Shown piece by piece: positions 45,345-54,783 of a stretch of 64,000 nucleotides of DNA (position 1 is its first letter; the number at the start of each line of letters is the position of its first letter). The notes under the pieces were generated by a model that saw only the letters and a list, made by a program, of their open reading frames with translations, was not told where the DNA came from and did not search any database. The stretch comes from G965202915 sp965202915 (lineage in GTDB: Bacteria > Pseudomonadota > Gammaproteobacteria > Eutrophobiales > Eutrophobiaceae): the NCBI GenBank assembly GCA_965202915.1, contig OZ241847.1, positions 1,364,001 through 1,428,000 of the forward strand, read 5' to 3'. Made by a program: the position numbers and the translations under genes.

Positions 45345-45617
45345 CTAGTTTATCGCGTTCTTGAGGGCTTTGCCAGCCTTGAACGTCGCGACCTTTGAGG
45401 CCTTGATCGTGATCCTGTCTCCAGTTCTCGGATTTCTACCCTGTCGGGCCTGGCGCTGACTGACGGAGAAGGTACCAAACCCTATTAAAGTGACCGAGTC
45501 CGCTCGTTTCAGCGCATCGGTAATAGTATTAATAGTGGCCTCTATCGCTCGACCAGTACTTGCCTTTGGTAAATCAGCTTCACTTGCTACGGCATCAATC
45601 AATTCGGCTTTATTCAT
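45345..45617 (-). CDS. hupB: DNA-binding protein HU-beta
   Basis: A 90-residue histone-like protein. MNKAELIDAVA, the core TLIGFGTFSVSQRQARQGRN with the DNA-intercalating NPRTG loop, and the basic C-terminus match HU-beta. The Shine-Dalgarno GAGGAA lies about seven bases before the ATG, and the promoter is at 45669-45697. Upstream one would expect lon; instead the cytochrome oxidase genes follow, so the order is rearranged here. Confidence 0.97.
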   Translation of the reverse strand: MNKAELIDAVASEADLPKASTGRAIEATINTITDALKRADSVTLIGFGTFSVSQRQARQGRNPRTGDRITIKASKVATFKAGKALKNAIN

Positions 45618-45668
45618 AAGTGTTTCCTCTATATTAATATATTGCCCACAAATAATAACACCTATTGC

Positions 45669-45697
45669 AGGATAGATTGTTTTTTAAGGGGTGACAA
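45669..45697 (-). promoter_or_regulatory. Promoter of hupB
   Basis: Minus strand: TTGTCA (45697-45692), a 17-bp spacer and TATCCT (45674-45669). It lies about 52 bases before the hupB ATG. It probably also drives the two tRNA genes and perhaps ppiD. Confidence 0.55.
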
Positions 45698-45813
45698 ATA
45701 AATCGGCGACTCAAAAGCCGTTTGTCGACGATATTATACCATATTCCCATAATACCGTCAAGTCGATATATAAATTCATACTCGACCGCACCGGATCAAT
45801 CAGGCCAAAACCA

Positions 45814-46707
45814 TCACAGCCAATAGACAAATATAAACAGGCCCAGCCACACTACGTCGACGAAGTGCCAATACCAGGCGACGGCTTCAAAGGCAAAATG
45901 GTTTTCGGCTGAAAAATGCCCCCGAATCGCTCTGATTAATATCACCAACAGCATAATGGCACCCATGGTGACGTGAAAACCATGAAATCCGGTCAGCATA
46001 AAAAAGGTGGAGCCATAGACACCGGAGTTCAGGGTCAGGTCCAGCTCATGGTAGGCATGCGCGTATTCCCACCCCTGAAAGCCCACAAACAGCGCCCCCA
46101 AGGCAACCGTTGCCGCCAGCCACCCGCATAAGCCTTTGCGATTGCCGCGCTTTAGCGCCCAGTGGGCAAAGGTCACCGTCGCGCCGCTGGATAATAGAAT
46201 GATGGTATTCAACGCCGGGATCCCCCAGGCGGGAATCACCTGCTTTATCGCGGTATAGGTGGTGGCAACGTTTTCCAATGACATATCCGGCGTTGCCAGT
46301 AACGGCCAGGCCGCCTGAAAGTCCGGCCACAAAAAATTGTGGGTCACAAATCCGGTGGCCTCACCGCCCAGCCATGGCACCGAATATTGACGAACATAAA
46401 AAAGTGCGCCAAAAAATGCCGCAAAGAACATCACTTCAGAAAAGATAAACCAACTCATGCCCCAGCGAAAACTGTTATCCACTTGCCGGTTGTAATGGCC
46501 GGCGCCGCTCTCGCCAATGACATCGGCGAACCAGCCGCAGAACATATATATTATCGCACCCACGCCCAGCCCCAGTATGAAGCTGCCAAAGCCTGAGCCG
46601 TTGAGCATGAAACCGCCGCCGATAAACGCGATAAACAGCGCAATCGATCCGACCACCGGCCAGCGACTCGGCTCAGGAATAAAATAGGCGTCGTGTGATG
46701 TAGTCAT
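45814..46707 (-). CDS. coxC: Cytochrome c oxidase subunit III
   Basis: A 297-residue integral membrane subunit of the aa3-type oxidase. Seven hydrophobic segments are visible, with family motifs RWGMSWFIFSEVMFFAAFFG, YTAIKQVIPAWGIPALNT, TGFHGFHVTMGAIML and the C-terminal FEAVAWYWHFVDVVWLGLFI. It supports proton-pumping stability of subunit I. It is the last gene of the minus-strand oxidase cluster, 55 bp after ctaG. Confidence 0.97.
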   Translation of the reverse strand: MTTSHDAYFIPEPSRWPVVGSIALFIAFIGGGFMLNGSGFGSFILGLGVGAIIYMFCGWFADVIGESGAGHYNRQVDNSFRWGMSWFIFSEVMFFAAFFGALFYVRQYSVPWLGGEATGFVTHNFLWPDFQAAWPLLATPDMSLENVATTYTAIKQVIPAWGIPALNTIILLSSGATVTFAHWALKRGNRKGLCGWLAATVALGALFVGFQGWEYAHAYHELDLTLNSGVYGSTFFMLTGFHGFHVTMGAIMLLVILIRAIRGHFSAENHFAFEAVAWYWHFVDVVWLGLFIFVYWL

Positions 46708-46762
46708 AATCGTTCCTCTCAGTGACTCCGTTTCAATGTGATCTTATTTTAACCCGTGCCGC

Positions 46763-47308
46763 TTAAATAGACGGTTTGTTATTTTGCGGTGATTGAAAAA
46801 AGGTGTATGACAGCGTCAGTGTCGATATCTTCTTCGGCAAATTCGCGTTCACTACAAACCGCACCGGCATTTGTTTTTTTTCGCCGGGGCCCAGCCTCTG
46901 TTGGGTGAAACAGAAACATTCGGTTTTATCAAAATAAAGCGACGCCTGTGCCGGCGCGACGCTGGGCACCGCCTGGCCGGTTATCGCCCGATCGGATCGA
47001 TTTTCCGCCACAAAAATCGCCTCGGTGACCCGCCCCGGGCGCACCTGCATCTTCAGATCGGTCGCCCTGAAATCCCATGGCAAGTCACCGTTGATATTGG
47101 TGTCGAACTCCACCGTTACCAGGCGGTCCTGATCTATTATCGCGTTATTGCCCTCACTGACGCTGATGGTGCCGGTTTTGCCGTTGAGTCCGGCCAGCTC
47201 ACAAAAAACGTCATACAAGGGCACCAATGCGTAACCGAAGCCAAACATGGCCAGCGCAAACAGCGATAATCTGGCCGTAGTAACCTTAACCCTTTGCCGC
47301 TGTTCCAT
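46763..47308 (-). CDS. ctaG: Cytochrome c oxidase assembly protein (copper insertion), CtaG/Cox11
   Basis: 181 residues. One N-terminal membrane helix (LSLFALAMFGFGYALVPLYD) is followed by a periplasmic copper-binding domain with the CFCF motif (KTECFCFTQQRLGPGE) and the C-terminal TLSYTFF. Cox11/CtaG delivers copper to CuB of subunit I. It stands between a 41-codon gene and coxC in the usual order. Confidence 0.96.
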   Translation of the reverse strand: MEQRQRVKVTTARLSLFALAMFGFGYALVPLYDVFCELAGLNGKTGTISVSEGNNAIIDQDRLVTVEFDTNINGDLPWDFRATDLKMQVRPGRVTEAIFVAENRSDRAITGQAVPSVAPAQASLYFDKTECFCFTQQRLGPGEKKQMPVRFVVNANLPKKISTLTLSYTFFQSPQNNKPSI

Positions 47309-47311
47309 TGC

Positions 47312-47437
47312 TTACAAATACTGCATGATAAAACCGATATAAACGGCGACCGCAATCCCGCCCAGTATGACCGCCAGGCGAACATTCTTTTTGCCCGGTT
47401 GCTTTGAGTCGCGGGCCGGATCGGTGTCGACGTTCAT
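47312..47437 (-). CDS. Small single-pass membrane protein of the oxidase cluster
   Basis: A 41-residue protein starting at ATG 47437 and ending three bases before ctaG begins. A polar, Lys-rich N-terminus (DSKQPGKKNVR) precedes one membrane helix (LAVILGGIAVAVYIGFIMQY). Small proteins of this shape lie between subunit I and ctaG in many gammaproteobacterial clusters and are named 'cytochrome oxidase small assembly protein'. Tight packing between two oxidase genes supports its reality; its function is inferred from position. Confidence 0.72.
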   Translation of the reverse strand: MNVDTDPARDSKQPGKKNVRLAVILGGIAVAVYIGFIMQYL

Positions 47438-47442
47438 CGCGA

Positions 47443-49041
47443 TTACGAGTGCGCCACCCTGTCGGTGACCTGAGGCGGCACGGTAAAACTATGGAACGGC
47501 GGCGGCGACGACAAGGTCCATTCCAGGCCGTGCGCGTCTTCCCAGACTTGATCCGAAGCCTTTGCCCCGGCGCGTACGCATTTGATCACCACCCATACGA
47601 ACAGCAGTTGACTCAATCCGAATACAAAGCCGCCCAAGCTGGAGATCAGATTCCAATCGGCAAACTGCAAACTGTAATCGGGAATGCGACGCGGCATTCC
47701 GGCCAGGCCGATGAAATGCTGCGGGAAAAACAACACGTTCACCGAGATCGCCGACAGCCAGAAATGCACCCGCCCCAGGGTCTCATCATACATATGGCCG
47801 GTCCACTTGGGCAGCCAGAAATAGACCCCCGCCATCAATGCGAACACCGCACCGGGGACGAGTACATAGTGAAAATGGGCAACGATGAAATAGGTATCGT
47901 GATATTGGAAATCAACCGGGGTGATGGCCATCATTAAACCGGTAAATCCACCGATGGAAAACAGCACCACAAACGCCAGCGCAAACAACATCGGTGTTTC
48001 AAACGTCATCGACCCTTTCCACATGGTCGCAATCCAGTTAAAGATCTTTACCCCGGTCGGTACCGCAATCGACATGGTCGCGTACATAAAGAACAATTCG
48101 CCGACCAGTGGCATACCCACCGTGAACATATGGTGTGCCCAGACAAAGAATGACAAAAATGCAATCGCCGCGGTCGCGTACACCATCGATGCATAGCCAA
48201 ACAGGGGCTTGCGGGCAAAGGTGGGAATGATCTGCGACACAATGCCAAATGCCGGCAATATCAGAATATACACTTCCGGATGGCCAAAGAACCAGAACAC
48301 GTGTTGGAACAGTACCGGATCACCGCCGCCGGCGGCGCTGAAGAAACTGGTGCCAAAATATCGGTCGGTCAATAACATCGTAACCGCACCGGCCAGCACC
48401 GGCATCGACGCGATCAACAGAAACGCGGTAATGATCCAGGTCCAGACAAACAGCGGCAACTTCATAAAAGTCATACCCGGGGCGCGCATATTAAACACCG
48501 TCGCAATGATATTGATTGCCCCCAGTATCGATGAAATACCCAAAAAGTGGACTGCAAAGATCAGGAATGGGAAGCCATCCCCAAGCTGCAATACCAACGG
48601 CGGATACATCGTCCATCCGCCCGATGGAGCACCGCCGCTCATAAAAAAAGTCGATAACAGCATGGTAAATGCAAACGGCAGGATCCAGAAACTCATATTA
48701 TTCATACGCGGCAATGCCATATCCGGCGCACCTATCATCATTGGCAACATCCAGTTTGCCAAACCCACCGCGGCCGGCATCACCGCGCCAAAAATCATCA
48801 CCAGGGCGTGCATGGTCACCAGCGAGTTATAGAACAGAGGGTCCACGTATTGCAACCCCGGTTGAAATAATTCCGCACGAATAACCATGGACATCGCGCC
48901 GCCGACAAAAAACATGATCAGCGCAAACACCAGATACATGGTGCCGATATCCTTGTGATTAGTGGAGAATAACCATCGGCCTATGCCGCTTGGTTTATGA
49001 TCGTGATCGTGAAGGTCATGATCGGCGACTATTGCACTCAT
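47443..49041 (-). CDS. coxA: Cytochrome c oxidase subunit I (aa3 type)
   Basis: A 532-residue catalytic subunit with about twelve membrane helices. It holds haem a, haem a3 and CuB. Visible are the N-terminal WLFSTNHKDIGTMY, the haem-ligand region VTMHALVMIFGAVMP, the CuB/Tyr motif FGHPEVYILILPAFG, AHHMF and the haem ligands in HDTYFIVAHFHYVL. The proton-channel motif ANWMLPMMIGAPDMALPRMN is present. A His-rich N-terminus (DHDLHDHDHK) is a small peculiarity. It lies between coxB and the small assembly gene. Confidence 0.98.
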   Translation of the reverse strand: MSAIVADHDLHDHDHKPSGIGRWLFSTNHKDIGTMYLVFALIMFFVGGAMSMVIRAELFQPGLQYVDPLFYNSLVTMHALVMIFGAVMPAAVGLANWMLPMMIGAPDMALPRMNNMSFWILPFAFTMLLSTFFMSGGAPSGGWTMYPPLVLQLGDGFPFLIFAVHFLGISSILGAINIIATVFNMRAPGMTFMKLPLFVWTWIITAFLLIASMPVLAGAVTMLLTDRYFGTSFFSAAGGGDPVLFQHVFWFFGHPEVYILILPAFGIVSQIIPTFARKPLFGYASMVYATAAIAFLSFFVWAHHMFTVGMPLVGELFFMYATMSIAVPTGVKIFNWIATMWKGSMTFETPMLFALAFVVLFSIGGFTGLMMAITPVDFQYHDTYFIVAHFHYVLVPGAVFALMAGVYFWLPKWTGHMYDETLGRVHFWLSAISVNVLFFPQHFIGLAGMPRRIPDYSLQFADWNLISSLGGFVFGLSQLLFVWVVIKCVRAGAKASDQVWEDAHGLEWTLSSPPPFHSFTVPPQVTDRVAHS

Positions 49042-49072
49042 TTATCTATCCTCATCCTCTGGTTTATCCGAT

Positions 49073-50206
49073 TTAACGCGCCGCCCGCACGTCCGCTGGT
49101 TGTACAAGATCACCAGTGGTATTGCTCCAGGCATTGCGTTCATAGGTGACAACGGCGGCGATTTCCGCGTCCGATAACTGGGCGCCGAAAGCGGGCATAA
49201 GATTCTTACCGTTTAACACAATATTAGTATGTTCCTGCACCGGACCGTTAGCGATAGCACTGCCGTCCAGCGCCGCAAACACTCCCGGTATCCCCTGCCC
49301 CTGCGCCTGATGACAGGCAACACATTGAGCGGTATAAACTTCTTCACCCCGCGCCATCTGCTCGTCCATCGTATATTGTTTGCCCGATTCCTCCTGTTTG
49401 GCCGCCTGTGCCAGTTTCATTTCCGCCAGCCACGCCTGATATTCCGGTTCCTCCACCGCCTTGATTACCACCGGCATATAACCGTGATCCTTGCCGCACA
49501 ACTCCGTGCACTGGCCGCGGTAGGTGCCCGGTTCTTCAATGATAGTCCAGTTATCATTGATAAAGCCGGGTATCGCATCGCGCTTCCAACCCAGCGCCGG
49601 CACCCACCAGGCATGGATCACGTCCGCCGCGGTCGTTAAAATACGCACCTTTTTATTAACCGGGAGCACCACCGGATTATCAACGTCCACCAGATAATGT
49701 TCCAGTGCATTCGGATCCCCTTCCAGTTTTTGGCTGGCGTTATAAGAGTCCTGGGTGATCGAGCTAAAAAAACTGACCCCGTCCTCAACATAATCATATT
49801 TCCATTTCCACTGATAACCGGTGACCTTAATGGTCATATCCGGGTCCGAGGTCTGTTCCATTTTGATCAGGGTTTTAGTCGCCGGCACCGCCATCACCAC
49901 CAGGATCACAATAGGGATGATGGTCCAGATAATTTCGACGTAGGTATTATGGTGAAACTGTTGGGCAACCGCGCCCTTCGATTTGCGGTGGTGGAATATG
50001 GACCAGAACATGACCGCAAATACCGCCACCCCTATCACCGTCACTATGATCAAAATGATCATGTGCAGATCATACACTTCCCGGCTGATCGGCGTTACCC
50101 CTTGCGTCAGGTTCAGCGGATATTCAGCCCGGGCCGATTCCGTAACCAACAAAAGCATCAATATTCTCAACGCCATATTATTTAACATATTACCATCAAT
50201 CCTCAA
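49073..50206 (-). CDS. coxB: Cytochrome c oxidase subunit II with fused cytochrome c domain
   Basis: Up to 377 residues. After a signal peptide (MALRILMLLLVTESARA; true start perhaps Met 7 or Met 11 of the frame) and two membrane helices comes the CuA domain, with the ligands in GQCTELCGKDHGYMPVV. A C-terminal cytochrome c domain follows with haem motif CVACHQ and axial Met in NLMPAF. It is therefore a caa3-like subunit II that can receive electrons through its own haem c. It is the first gene of the oxidase operon. Confidence 0.96.
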   Translation of the reverse strand: MRIDGNMLNNMALRILMLLLVTESARAEYPLNLTQGVTPISREVYDLHMIILIIVTVIGVAVFAVMFWSIFHHRKSKGAVAQQFHHNTYVEIIWTIIPIVILVVMAVPATKTLIKMEQTSDPDMTIKVTGYQWKWKYDYVEDGVSFFSSITQDSYNASQKLEGDPNALEHYLVDVDNPVVLPVNKKVRILTTAADVIHAWWVPALGWKRDAIPGFINDNWTIIEEPGTYRGQCTELCGKDHGYMPVVIKAVEEPEYQAWLAEMKLAQAAKQEESGKQYTMDEQMARGEEVYTAQCVACHQAQGQGIPGVFAALDGSAIANGPVQEHTNIVLNGKNLMPAFGAQLSDAEIAAVVTYERNAWSNTTGDLVQPADVRAAR

Positions 50207-50532
50207 TATTCATATTGTATTATCTCCCCGCCTCCAATCCGGCGCCGTCTTTGCAGACGTGGGCATAAAATAACCCGCTGCCCGAATGCGCCGGGGGCAG
50301 GCCGGGCCATAAATAATTCCGTCATTCCGGGATCCCTGGTTATCGTTATCAAATTATACATAAGTTAAATTCTGATAAAATACCGATTTTAATACAGTAA
50401 CGCAAATTTTGGATAAATCCGGCCCATCATCACTATCAGGCAATCGGTTTATAATTTGGTTCAGCCGATAACTTGGGTGGCTTGCCCGCAAGTGGTAGAA
50501 TTTACACAGACAATACAGGAACTCTATATCTA
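50207..50532. other. Divergent intergenic region between coxB and yebC
   Basis: 326 bp without a gene. It contains the likely yebC promoter at 50473-50501, a second TATAAT at 50450-50455 with poor -35, and AT-rich sequence that may hold the coxB promoter. Nothing else is recognisable. Confidence 0.55.
50473..50501 (+). promoter_or_regulatory. Candidate promoter of yebC-ruvCAB
   Basis: TTGGGT at 50473-50478, a 17-bp spacer ending in TGG (extended -10) and TAGAAT at 50496-50501. Transcription would start near 50508, about 25 bases before the ATG. Confidence 0.5.
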
Positions 50533-51273
50533 ATGGCGGGACATAGTAAATGGGCTAATATTCAGCACCGAAAAGGGCGCCAAGACGCCAAGCGCGGCAA
50601 ACTCTTTACCAAACTGATCAACGAAATAACCGTTGCGGTCAGGCTTGGGGGCGACGACCCGGACACCAATCCGCGGTTTCGCGCGGCGATTGATAATGCC
50701 CTCGCCAATAACATGCCCAAAGATACCATAGTGCGGGCCACAAAACGCGGTGCCGGCGGTGACGCGGCCGCCAACCTTGAGGAAATTCGATATGAAGGCT
50801 ACGGCCCCGGCAGTATTGCCGTGATCGTCGATTGTATGACCGACAACAGAAACCGGATGGCCGCGGAAGTGCGGCACGTGTTCTCCAAATTCGGCGGCAA
50901 TCTTGGCAGCAGCGGCTCGGTGGCCTATCTTTTTAATAAAATCGGCCGGCTTGCCTATGCCGACCCGGCGGATGAAAATGAGCTGATGGAGGCCGCCATT
51001 GAGGCCGGCGCACAGGACCTTATCACCAATGATGACGGCTCAATCGACGTGATCACCGCCGCCGACGATCTTATCGAGGTAAAGACCGCGCTGGTGGGCG
51101 GCGGCTTTCAAGCCGAGTATGCGCAGATCGAGATGCAGGCAGACGTGCTCATCGAGCTTGATTCCGACGGCGCCCGGGTGCTGCTGAAAATGGTCGATAC
51201 ACTGGAAGACCTGGACAACGTGCAACAAGTCTATTGCAATGCCAGAATACCGGCGGCCGCGTTGGCCGAATAA
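50533..51273 (+). CDS. yebC: YebC/PmpR family protein
   Basis: 246 residues. The start is ATG 50533 giving MAGHSKWANIQHRKGRQDAK, the invariant N-terminus; an upstream in-frame start at 50473 falls within the promoter. YebC-family members help ribosomes through difficult sequences or act as regulators (PmpR). Conserved stretches include NNMPKDTIVRA and GYGPGSIAVIVDCMTDN. It precedes ruvC by 21 bp, the standard order. Confidence 0.96.
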   Translation: MAGHSKWANIQHRKGRQDAKRGKLFTKLINEITVAVRLGGDDPDTNPRFRAAIDNALANNMPKDTIVRATKRGAGGDAAANLEEIRYEGYGPGSIAVIVDCMTDNRNRMAAEVRHVFSKFGGNLGSSGSVAYLFNKIGRLAYADPADENELMEAAIEAGAQDLITNDDGSIDVITAADDLIEVKTALVGGGFQAEYAQIEMQADVLIELDSDGARVLLKMVDTLEDLDNVQQVYCNARIPAAALAE

Positions 51274-51294
51274 GCCGATGCCGGGAGTCATTCA

Positions 51295-51813
51295 GTGATC
51301 CGTATTTTAGGCATAGACCCGGGATCGGTGAACACCGGCTACGGCGTCATCGATACCGAAGGGGATCATTCCATACATATCGCCAGTGGCATAATAAAAA
51401 TGACACAAACCGAATTGGCCGAAAAACTGCACTATATTCAGTTGCGGATCACCGATCTGATAGACCAGCACCGACCGCGGGAGGTCTCCGTCGAAAAAGT
51501 ATTTATGCACAAAAACGCCGACTCGGCCCTGAAACTCGGACAGGCACGCGGGGCCGCAATCGCCGCCTGCATGACCCATGACGTAGAACTGTTTGAATAT
51601 ACCGCCAACCAGGTCAAACAGGCCACCGTCGGCAAAGGCCACGCGGCCAAACAACAAGTGCAACACATGGTCAAAATTTTACTTTGTCTTGCCGAAGCGC
51701 CGGTGGCGGACGCGGCCGACGCCCTGGCGGTGGCATTGTGTCATGCCCATTCACGTGCCGGCCTGTTGCGTATCCGAGGGGTGCAGGGCATGCGCAAAGG
51801 ACGCCTGCAATGA
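51295..51813 (+). CDS. ruvC: Holliday junction resolvase RuvC
   Basis: A 172-residue endonuclease with a GTG start. Catalytic acidic residues are in ILGIDPGSVNTGYG (D7), SVEKVFMHKN, and the C-terminal DAADALAVALCHAH. It cuts four-way junctions held by RuvAB. The stop overlaps the ruvA start (ATGA), giving translational coupling. Confidence 0.97.
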   Translation: MIRILGIDPGSVNTGYGVIDTEGDHSIHIASGIIKMTQTELAEKLHYIQLRITDLIDQHRPREVSVEKVFMHKNADSALKLGQARGAAIAACMTHDVELFEYTANQVKQATVGKGHAAKQQVQHMVKILLCLAEAPVADAADALAVALCHAHSRAGLLRIRGVQGMRKGRLQ

Positions 51814-52415
51814 TCGGTCATCTGCAGGGCAGATTATTGCTGAAACAACCGCCGAGATTATTGCTCGACGTCCGCGGAGTGGGTTATGAAATCGAAGCGC
51901 CGATGACCGCGTTCTACGTCCTGCCCGACGTCGGCGAAGAGGTATCAATTTTTACCCATATGCTGATCAGGGAAGACGCCCATTTGCTCTTTGGTTTTGT
52001 CATTGAACAGGAGAGGCGGCTGTTCCGAACCCTGATCAAGGTGAACGGCGTCGGCGCGAAAGTGGCCTTGGCCATACTGTCCGGCATGAACGTGGAACAA
52101 TTCAACCGCTGTGTACGGGAAAAAAACATCGCTCAACTGACCCGCATTCCGGGCATAGGCAAAAAAACCGCCGAGCGCCTGGCCGTGGAAATGCATGATC
52201 GTCTCGATGCCGCCGGGCTCGGCCCGGTCTCGCCCCCGGCGGGTCGCGATACCGGAGCGCCGGCCGATGACAATCCGATCAATGACGCAGTGAGCGCGTT
52301 AATTGCGCTGGGATATAAACCCCAGGATGCCGGTAAATACGTGCACGCCGTCGCCGGCGAGGAAATGGGGCGCGAGGAAATCATCCGGCAGGCCCTTAAA
52401 AAACTGGTGCGATGA
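51810..52415 (+). CDS. ruvA: Holliday junction DNA helicase subunit RuvA
   Basis: 201 residues from the ATG at 51810 that overlaps the ruvC stop by four bases. MIGHLQGRLL, the helix-hairpin-helix motifs LIKVNGVGAKVALAIL and LTRIPGIGKKTAERL, and a C-terminal domain that contacts RuvB (AVSALIALGYK) are all present. A longer open frame starting at 51684 runs antiparallel to no feature and is just read-through of ruvC DNA. Confidence 0.97.
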   Translation: MIGHLQGRLLLKQPPRLLLDVRGVGYEIEAPMTAFYVLPDVGEEVSIFTHMLIREDAHLLFGFVIEQERRLFRTLIKVNGVGAKVALAILSGMNVEQFNRCVREKNIAQLTRIPGIGKKTAERLAVEMHDRLDAAGLGPVSPPAGRDTGAPADDNPINDAVSALIALGYKPQDAGKYVHAVAGEEMGREEIIRQALKKLVR

Positions 52416-52492
52416 CCCACTGTTATTTACCGCCCGTGATCCGGCGATGCCGGCGATAATCGCCACCCCTGTTTAAACTATAGATAGCCATC

Positions 52493-53563
52493 ATGTCCGA
52501 ACCCAATTCAATCCTGTCCCCAACCGTCTCGGCGGAAGACGTCGCGGTCGATGGCAGCCTGCGTCCGAAGAAACTCGCCGACTACCTTGGCCAGAAAACC
52601 GTTCATGAGCAAATGGAGGTATTTATCGGCGCCGCCCGCAAACGCGGGGAATCACTCGATCACGTGCTGATCTTCGGCCCGCCGGGACTGGGCAAAACCA
52701 CCCTGGCCCACGTCATTGCCAATGAAATGAACGTCAATATGCGTCAAACCTCCGGGCCGGTGCTCGAAAGACAGGGCGATCTGGCCGCCCTGCTGACCAA
52801 TCTCGAGCCCCATGACGTACTGTTTATCGATGAAATTCACCGCCTGAGTCCGGTGGTTGAGGAAGTGTTATACCCGGCGATGGAGGACTACCAAATCGAT
52901 ATTATCATCGGCGAAGGGCCGGCGGCGCGAGCGATCAAACTCGACGTACCCCAATTCACCCTGGTCGGCGCCACCACCCGCGCCGGCCTGCTGACCTCAC
53001 CGCTGCGCGACCGTTTCGGCATCGTCCAGCGCCTGGAATTTTATACCGCCGAGGAACTGACGCAGATCATAAAACGCTCCGCCGGCATACTCGGTATTAC
53101 CATAGAACCCCGGGGTGCCGATGAAATTGCCGAGCGCGCCCGCGGCACCCCCAGGGTTGCCAATCGCCTGCTGCGGCGCGTCCGTGACTACGCCGAAATC
53201 AAAGCCGACGGCGTCATCAATAAAGACACCTCAACCCGGGCACTGAACATGCTCGACGTTGACGCCTGCGGTTTTGACGTGATGGATAGAAAATTGCTGT
53301 TGACCATATTACAGAAATTTGACGGCGGGCCGGTGGGCGTGGACAGCCTGGCGGCGGCCATCGGCGAAGAACGCGACATGATTGAAGACGTGCTGGAACC
53401 CTATTTAATCCAACAGGGCTTTATAATGCGTACCGCCCGCGGGCGGGTTACCACCAAAACCGCCTGGCAATACTTTGGACTCACCGCCCCGGCACAATCG
53501 CGGGCGGAACCCGATCTGTTTTCATCCGACCCGCCAAAGTCACCGGGAAATAATGAACAATAA
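52493..53563 (+). CDS. ruvB: Holliday junction DNA helicase motor RuvB
   Basis: A 356-residue AAA+ motor. LRPKKLADYLGQ, Walker A FGPPGLGKTTLA, Walker B LFIDEIHRLSP, sensor GATTRAGLLTSPLRDRFG and the arginine-finger region are intact, followed by the winged-helix domain ending with TAWQYFGL. It completes ruvCAB for branch migration and is followed after 100 bp by tolQ. Confidence 0.98.
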   Translation: MSEPNSILSPTVSAEDVAVDGSLRPKKLADYLGQKTVHEQMEVFIGAARKRGESLDHVLIFGPPGLGKTTLAHVIANEMNVNMRQTSGPVLERQGDLAALLTNLEPHDVLFIDEIHRLSPVVEEVLYPAMEDYQIDIIIGEGPAARAIKLDVPQFTLVGATTRAGLLTSPLRDRFGIVQRLEFYTAEELTQIIKRSAGILGITIEPRGADEIAERARGTPRVANRLLRRVRDYAEIKADGVINKDTSTRALNMLDVDACGFDVMDRKLLLTILQKFDGGPVGVDSLAAAIGEERDMIEDVLEPYLIQQGFIMRTARGRVTTKTAWQYFGLTAPAQSRAEPDLFSSDPPKSPGNNEQ

Positions 53564-53663
53564 CCGGTATCCTGTCCGCTAGGCAAGACCATGGAAAACC
53601 CAATGGCTTGTTTGCCGCAACCTGATATACCTAAGCCGCATAGTTTTTAATGGAGATCAATCA

Positions 53664-54338
53664 ATGACAACCGATATGTCTTTTATCAGCCTGATCCTGA
53701 ACGCCAGTCTGGTTGTGCAGATGGTAATACTGTCCTTGATCATCGCCTCCATAGGCTCATGGGTAGTGATTTTTAACAAACGGTTCCTGTTAAAAAAGGC
53801 CCGCTATGAGGCCGATACATTTGAAGAGCAATTCTGGTCCCTGGAAGATTTAAGCCCGCTGTTCACCCGCATCACCCACAGCCGCTATCAGCCCACCGGC
53901 ATGGAAAAAATCTTTGAGGCCGGCTTCGGCGAATTCCAAAAACTGCGCAAACAGGAAAAAATAGACGCCGACGCAATACTGGAAGGCGCGCAGCGGGCGA
54001 TGCGCGTGGCAATGAACAAGGAAGTGGATGATCTTGAAACCAACTTATCGTTTCTGGCAACCGTCGGCTCCACCAGTCCATACGTGGGTTTATTTGGAAC
54101 CGTGTGGGGGATCATGAACAGTTTTCGGGCCCTGGGGCAGGTACAGCAGGCGACCATAGCCATGGTCGCACCCGGTATCAGTGAAGCCCTGGTGGCCACC
54201 GCGATAGGCCTGTTTGCCGCCATTCCCGCGGTCATCGCCTACAACCGCTATTCCAATGAAGTGGAACGGCTGATCAATCGCTATGACACCTTCATGGAAG
54301 AATTTGCCTCGATATTACACCGTCACGTACACAGTTGA
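53664..54338 (+). CDS. tolQ: Tol-Pal system protein TolQ
   Basis: A 224-residue inner-membrane protein with three membrane helices, homologous to ExbB and MotA. FISLILNASLVVQMVILSLI is helix 1; the core is LSFLATVGSTSPYVGLFGTVWG with GISEALVATAIGLFAAIPAV. With TolR it uses proton motive force to energise TolA during outer-membrane constriction. The ybgC gene often found before it is absent. tolR begins five bases downstream. Confidence 0.97.
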   Translation: MTTDMSFISLILNASLVVQMVILSLIIASIGSWVVIFNKRFLLKKARYEADTFEEQFWSLEDLSPLFTRITHSRYQPTGMEKIFEAGFGEFQKLRKQEKIDADAILEGAQRAMRVAMNKEVDDLETNLSFLATVGSTSPYVGLFGTVWGIMNSFRALGQVQQATIAMVAPGISEALVATAIGLFAAIPAVIAYNRYSNEVERLINRYDTFMEEFASILHRHVHS

Positions 54339-54342
54339 AGCA

Positions 54343-54765
54343 ATGAGAACCCGCGCCAAAAAACGACTCATGTCCGAAATCAACGTCGTACCCTATATCG
54401 ACGTCATGCTCGTGTTGCTGGTCATTTTCATGATCACCGCGCCATTATTAAGCCAGGGCATCAAAGTGGATTTGCCGCGAGTGCCGTCCCAGCCCATACC
54501 GGCAAGCGACAAAGAACCGGTGATCATCAATATAGACAAAGCCGGTTTATTCTACATCAATTACGGCGACAACCAGGATCAACCCGTTTCCGCGGATACC
54601 CTGGTCAACCGGGTCGGTGCACTATTAAAATATCAGCCCAATATTCCCGTGCTTGTCGGCGGCGACAGCAACGTCCCTTATGGTCGGGTCGTTGAAGCCA
54701 TGGCATTATTACAGCGCGCCGGCGTCACCGGCATAGGGATGATCACCGAACCGCCGGAAAATTAA
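54343..54765 (+). CDS. tolR: Tol-Pal system protein TolR
   Basis: 140 residues from ATG 54343; an earlier in-frame start lies inside tolQ. The single membrane helix with its essential Asp is INVVPYIDVMLVLLVIFMIT. The C-terminal periplasmic domain has GDSNVPYGRVVEAMALLQ, typical of TolR/ExbD. It is a stator partner of TolQ. Confidence 0.97.
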   Translation: MRTRAKKRLMSEINVVPYIDVMLVLLVIFMITAPLLSQGIKVDLPRVPSQPIPASDKEPVIINIDKAGLFYINYGDNQDQPVSADTLVNRVGALLKYQPNIPVLVGGDSNVPYGRVVEAMALLQRAGVTGIGMITEPPEN

Positions 54766-54783
54766 CAGATAATTGACAGTTAT

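Noticed and set aside
45691..45912. 73-codon plus-strand ORF between hupB and coxC
   Set aside because: Its second half is antisense to coxC and no ribosome site is visible.
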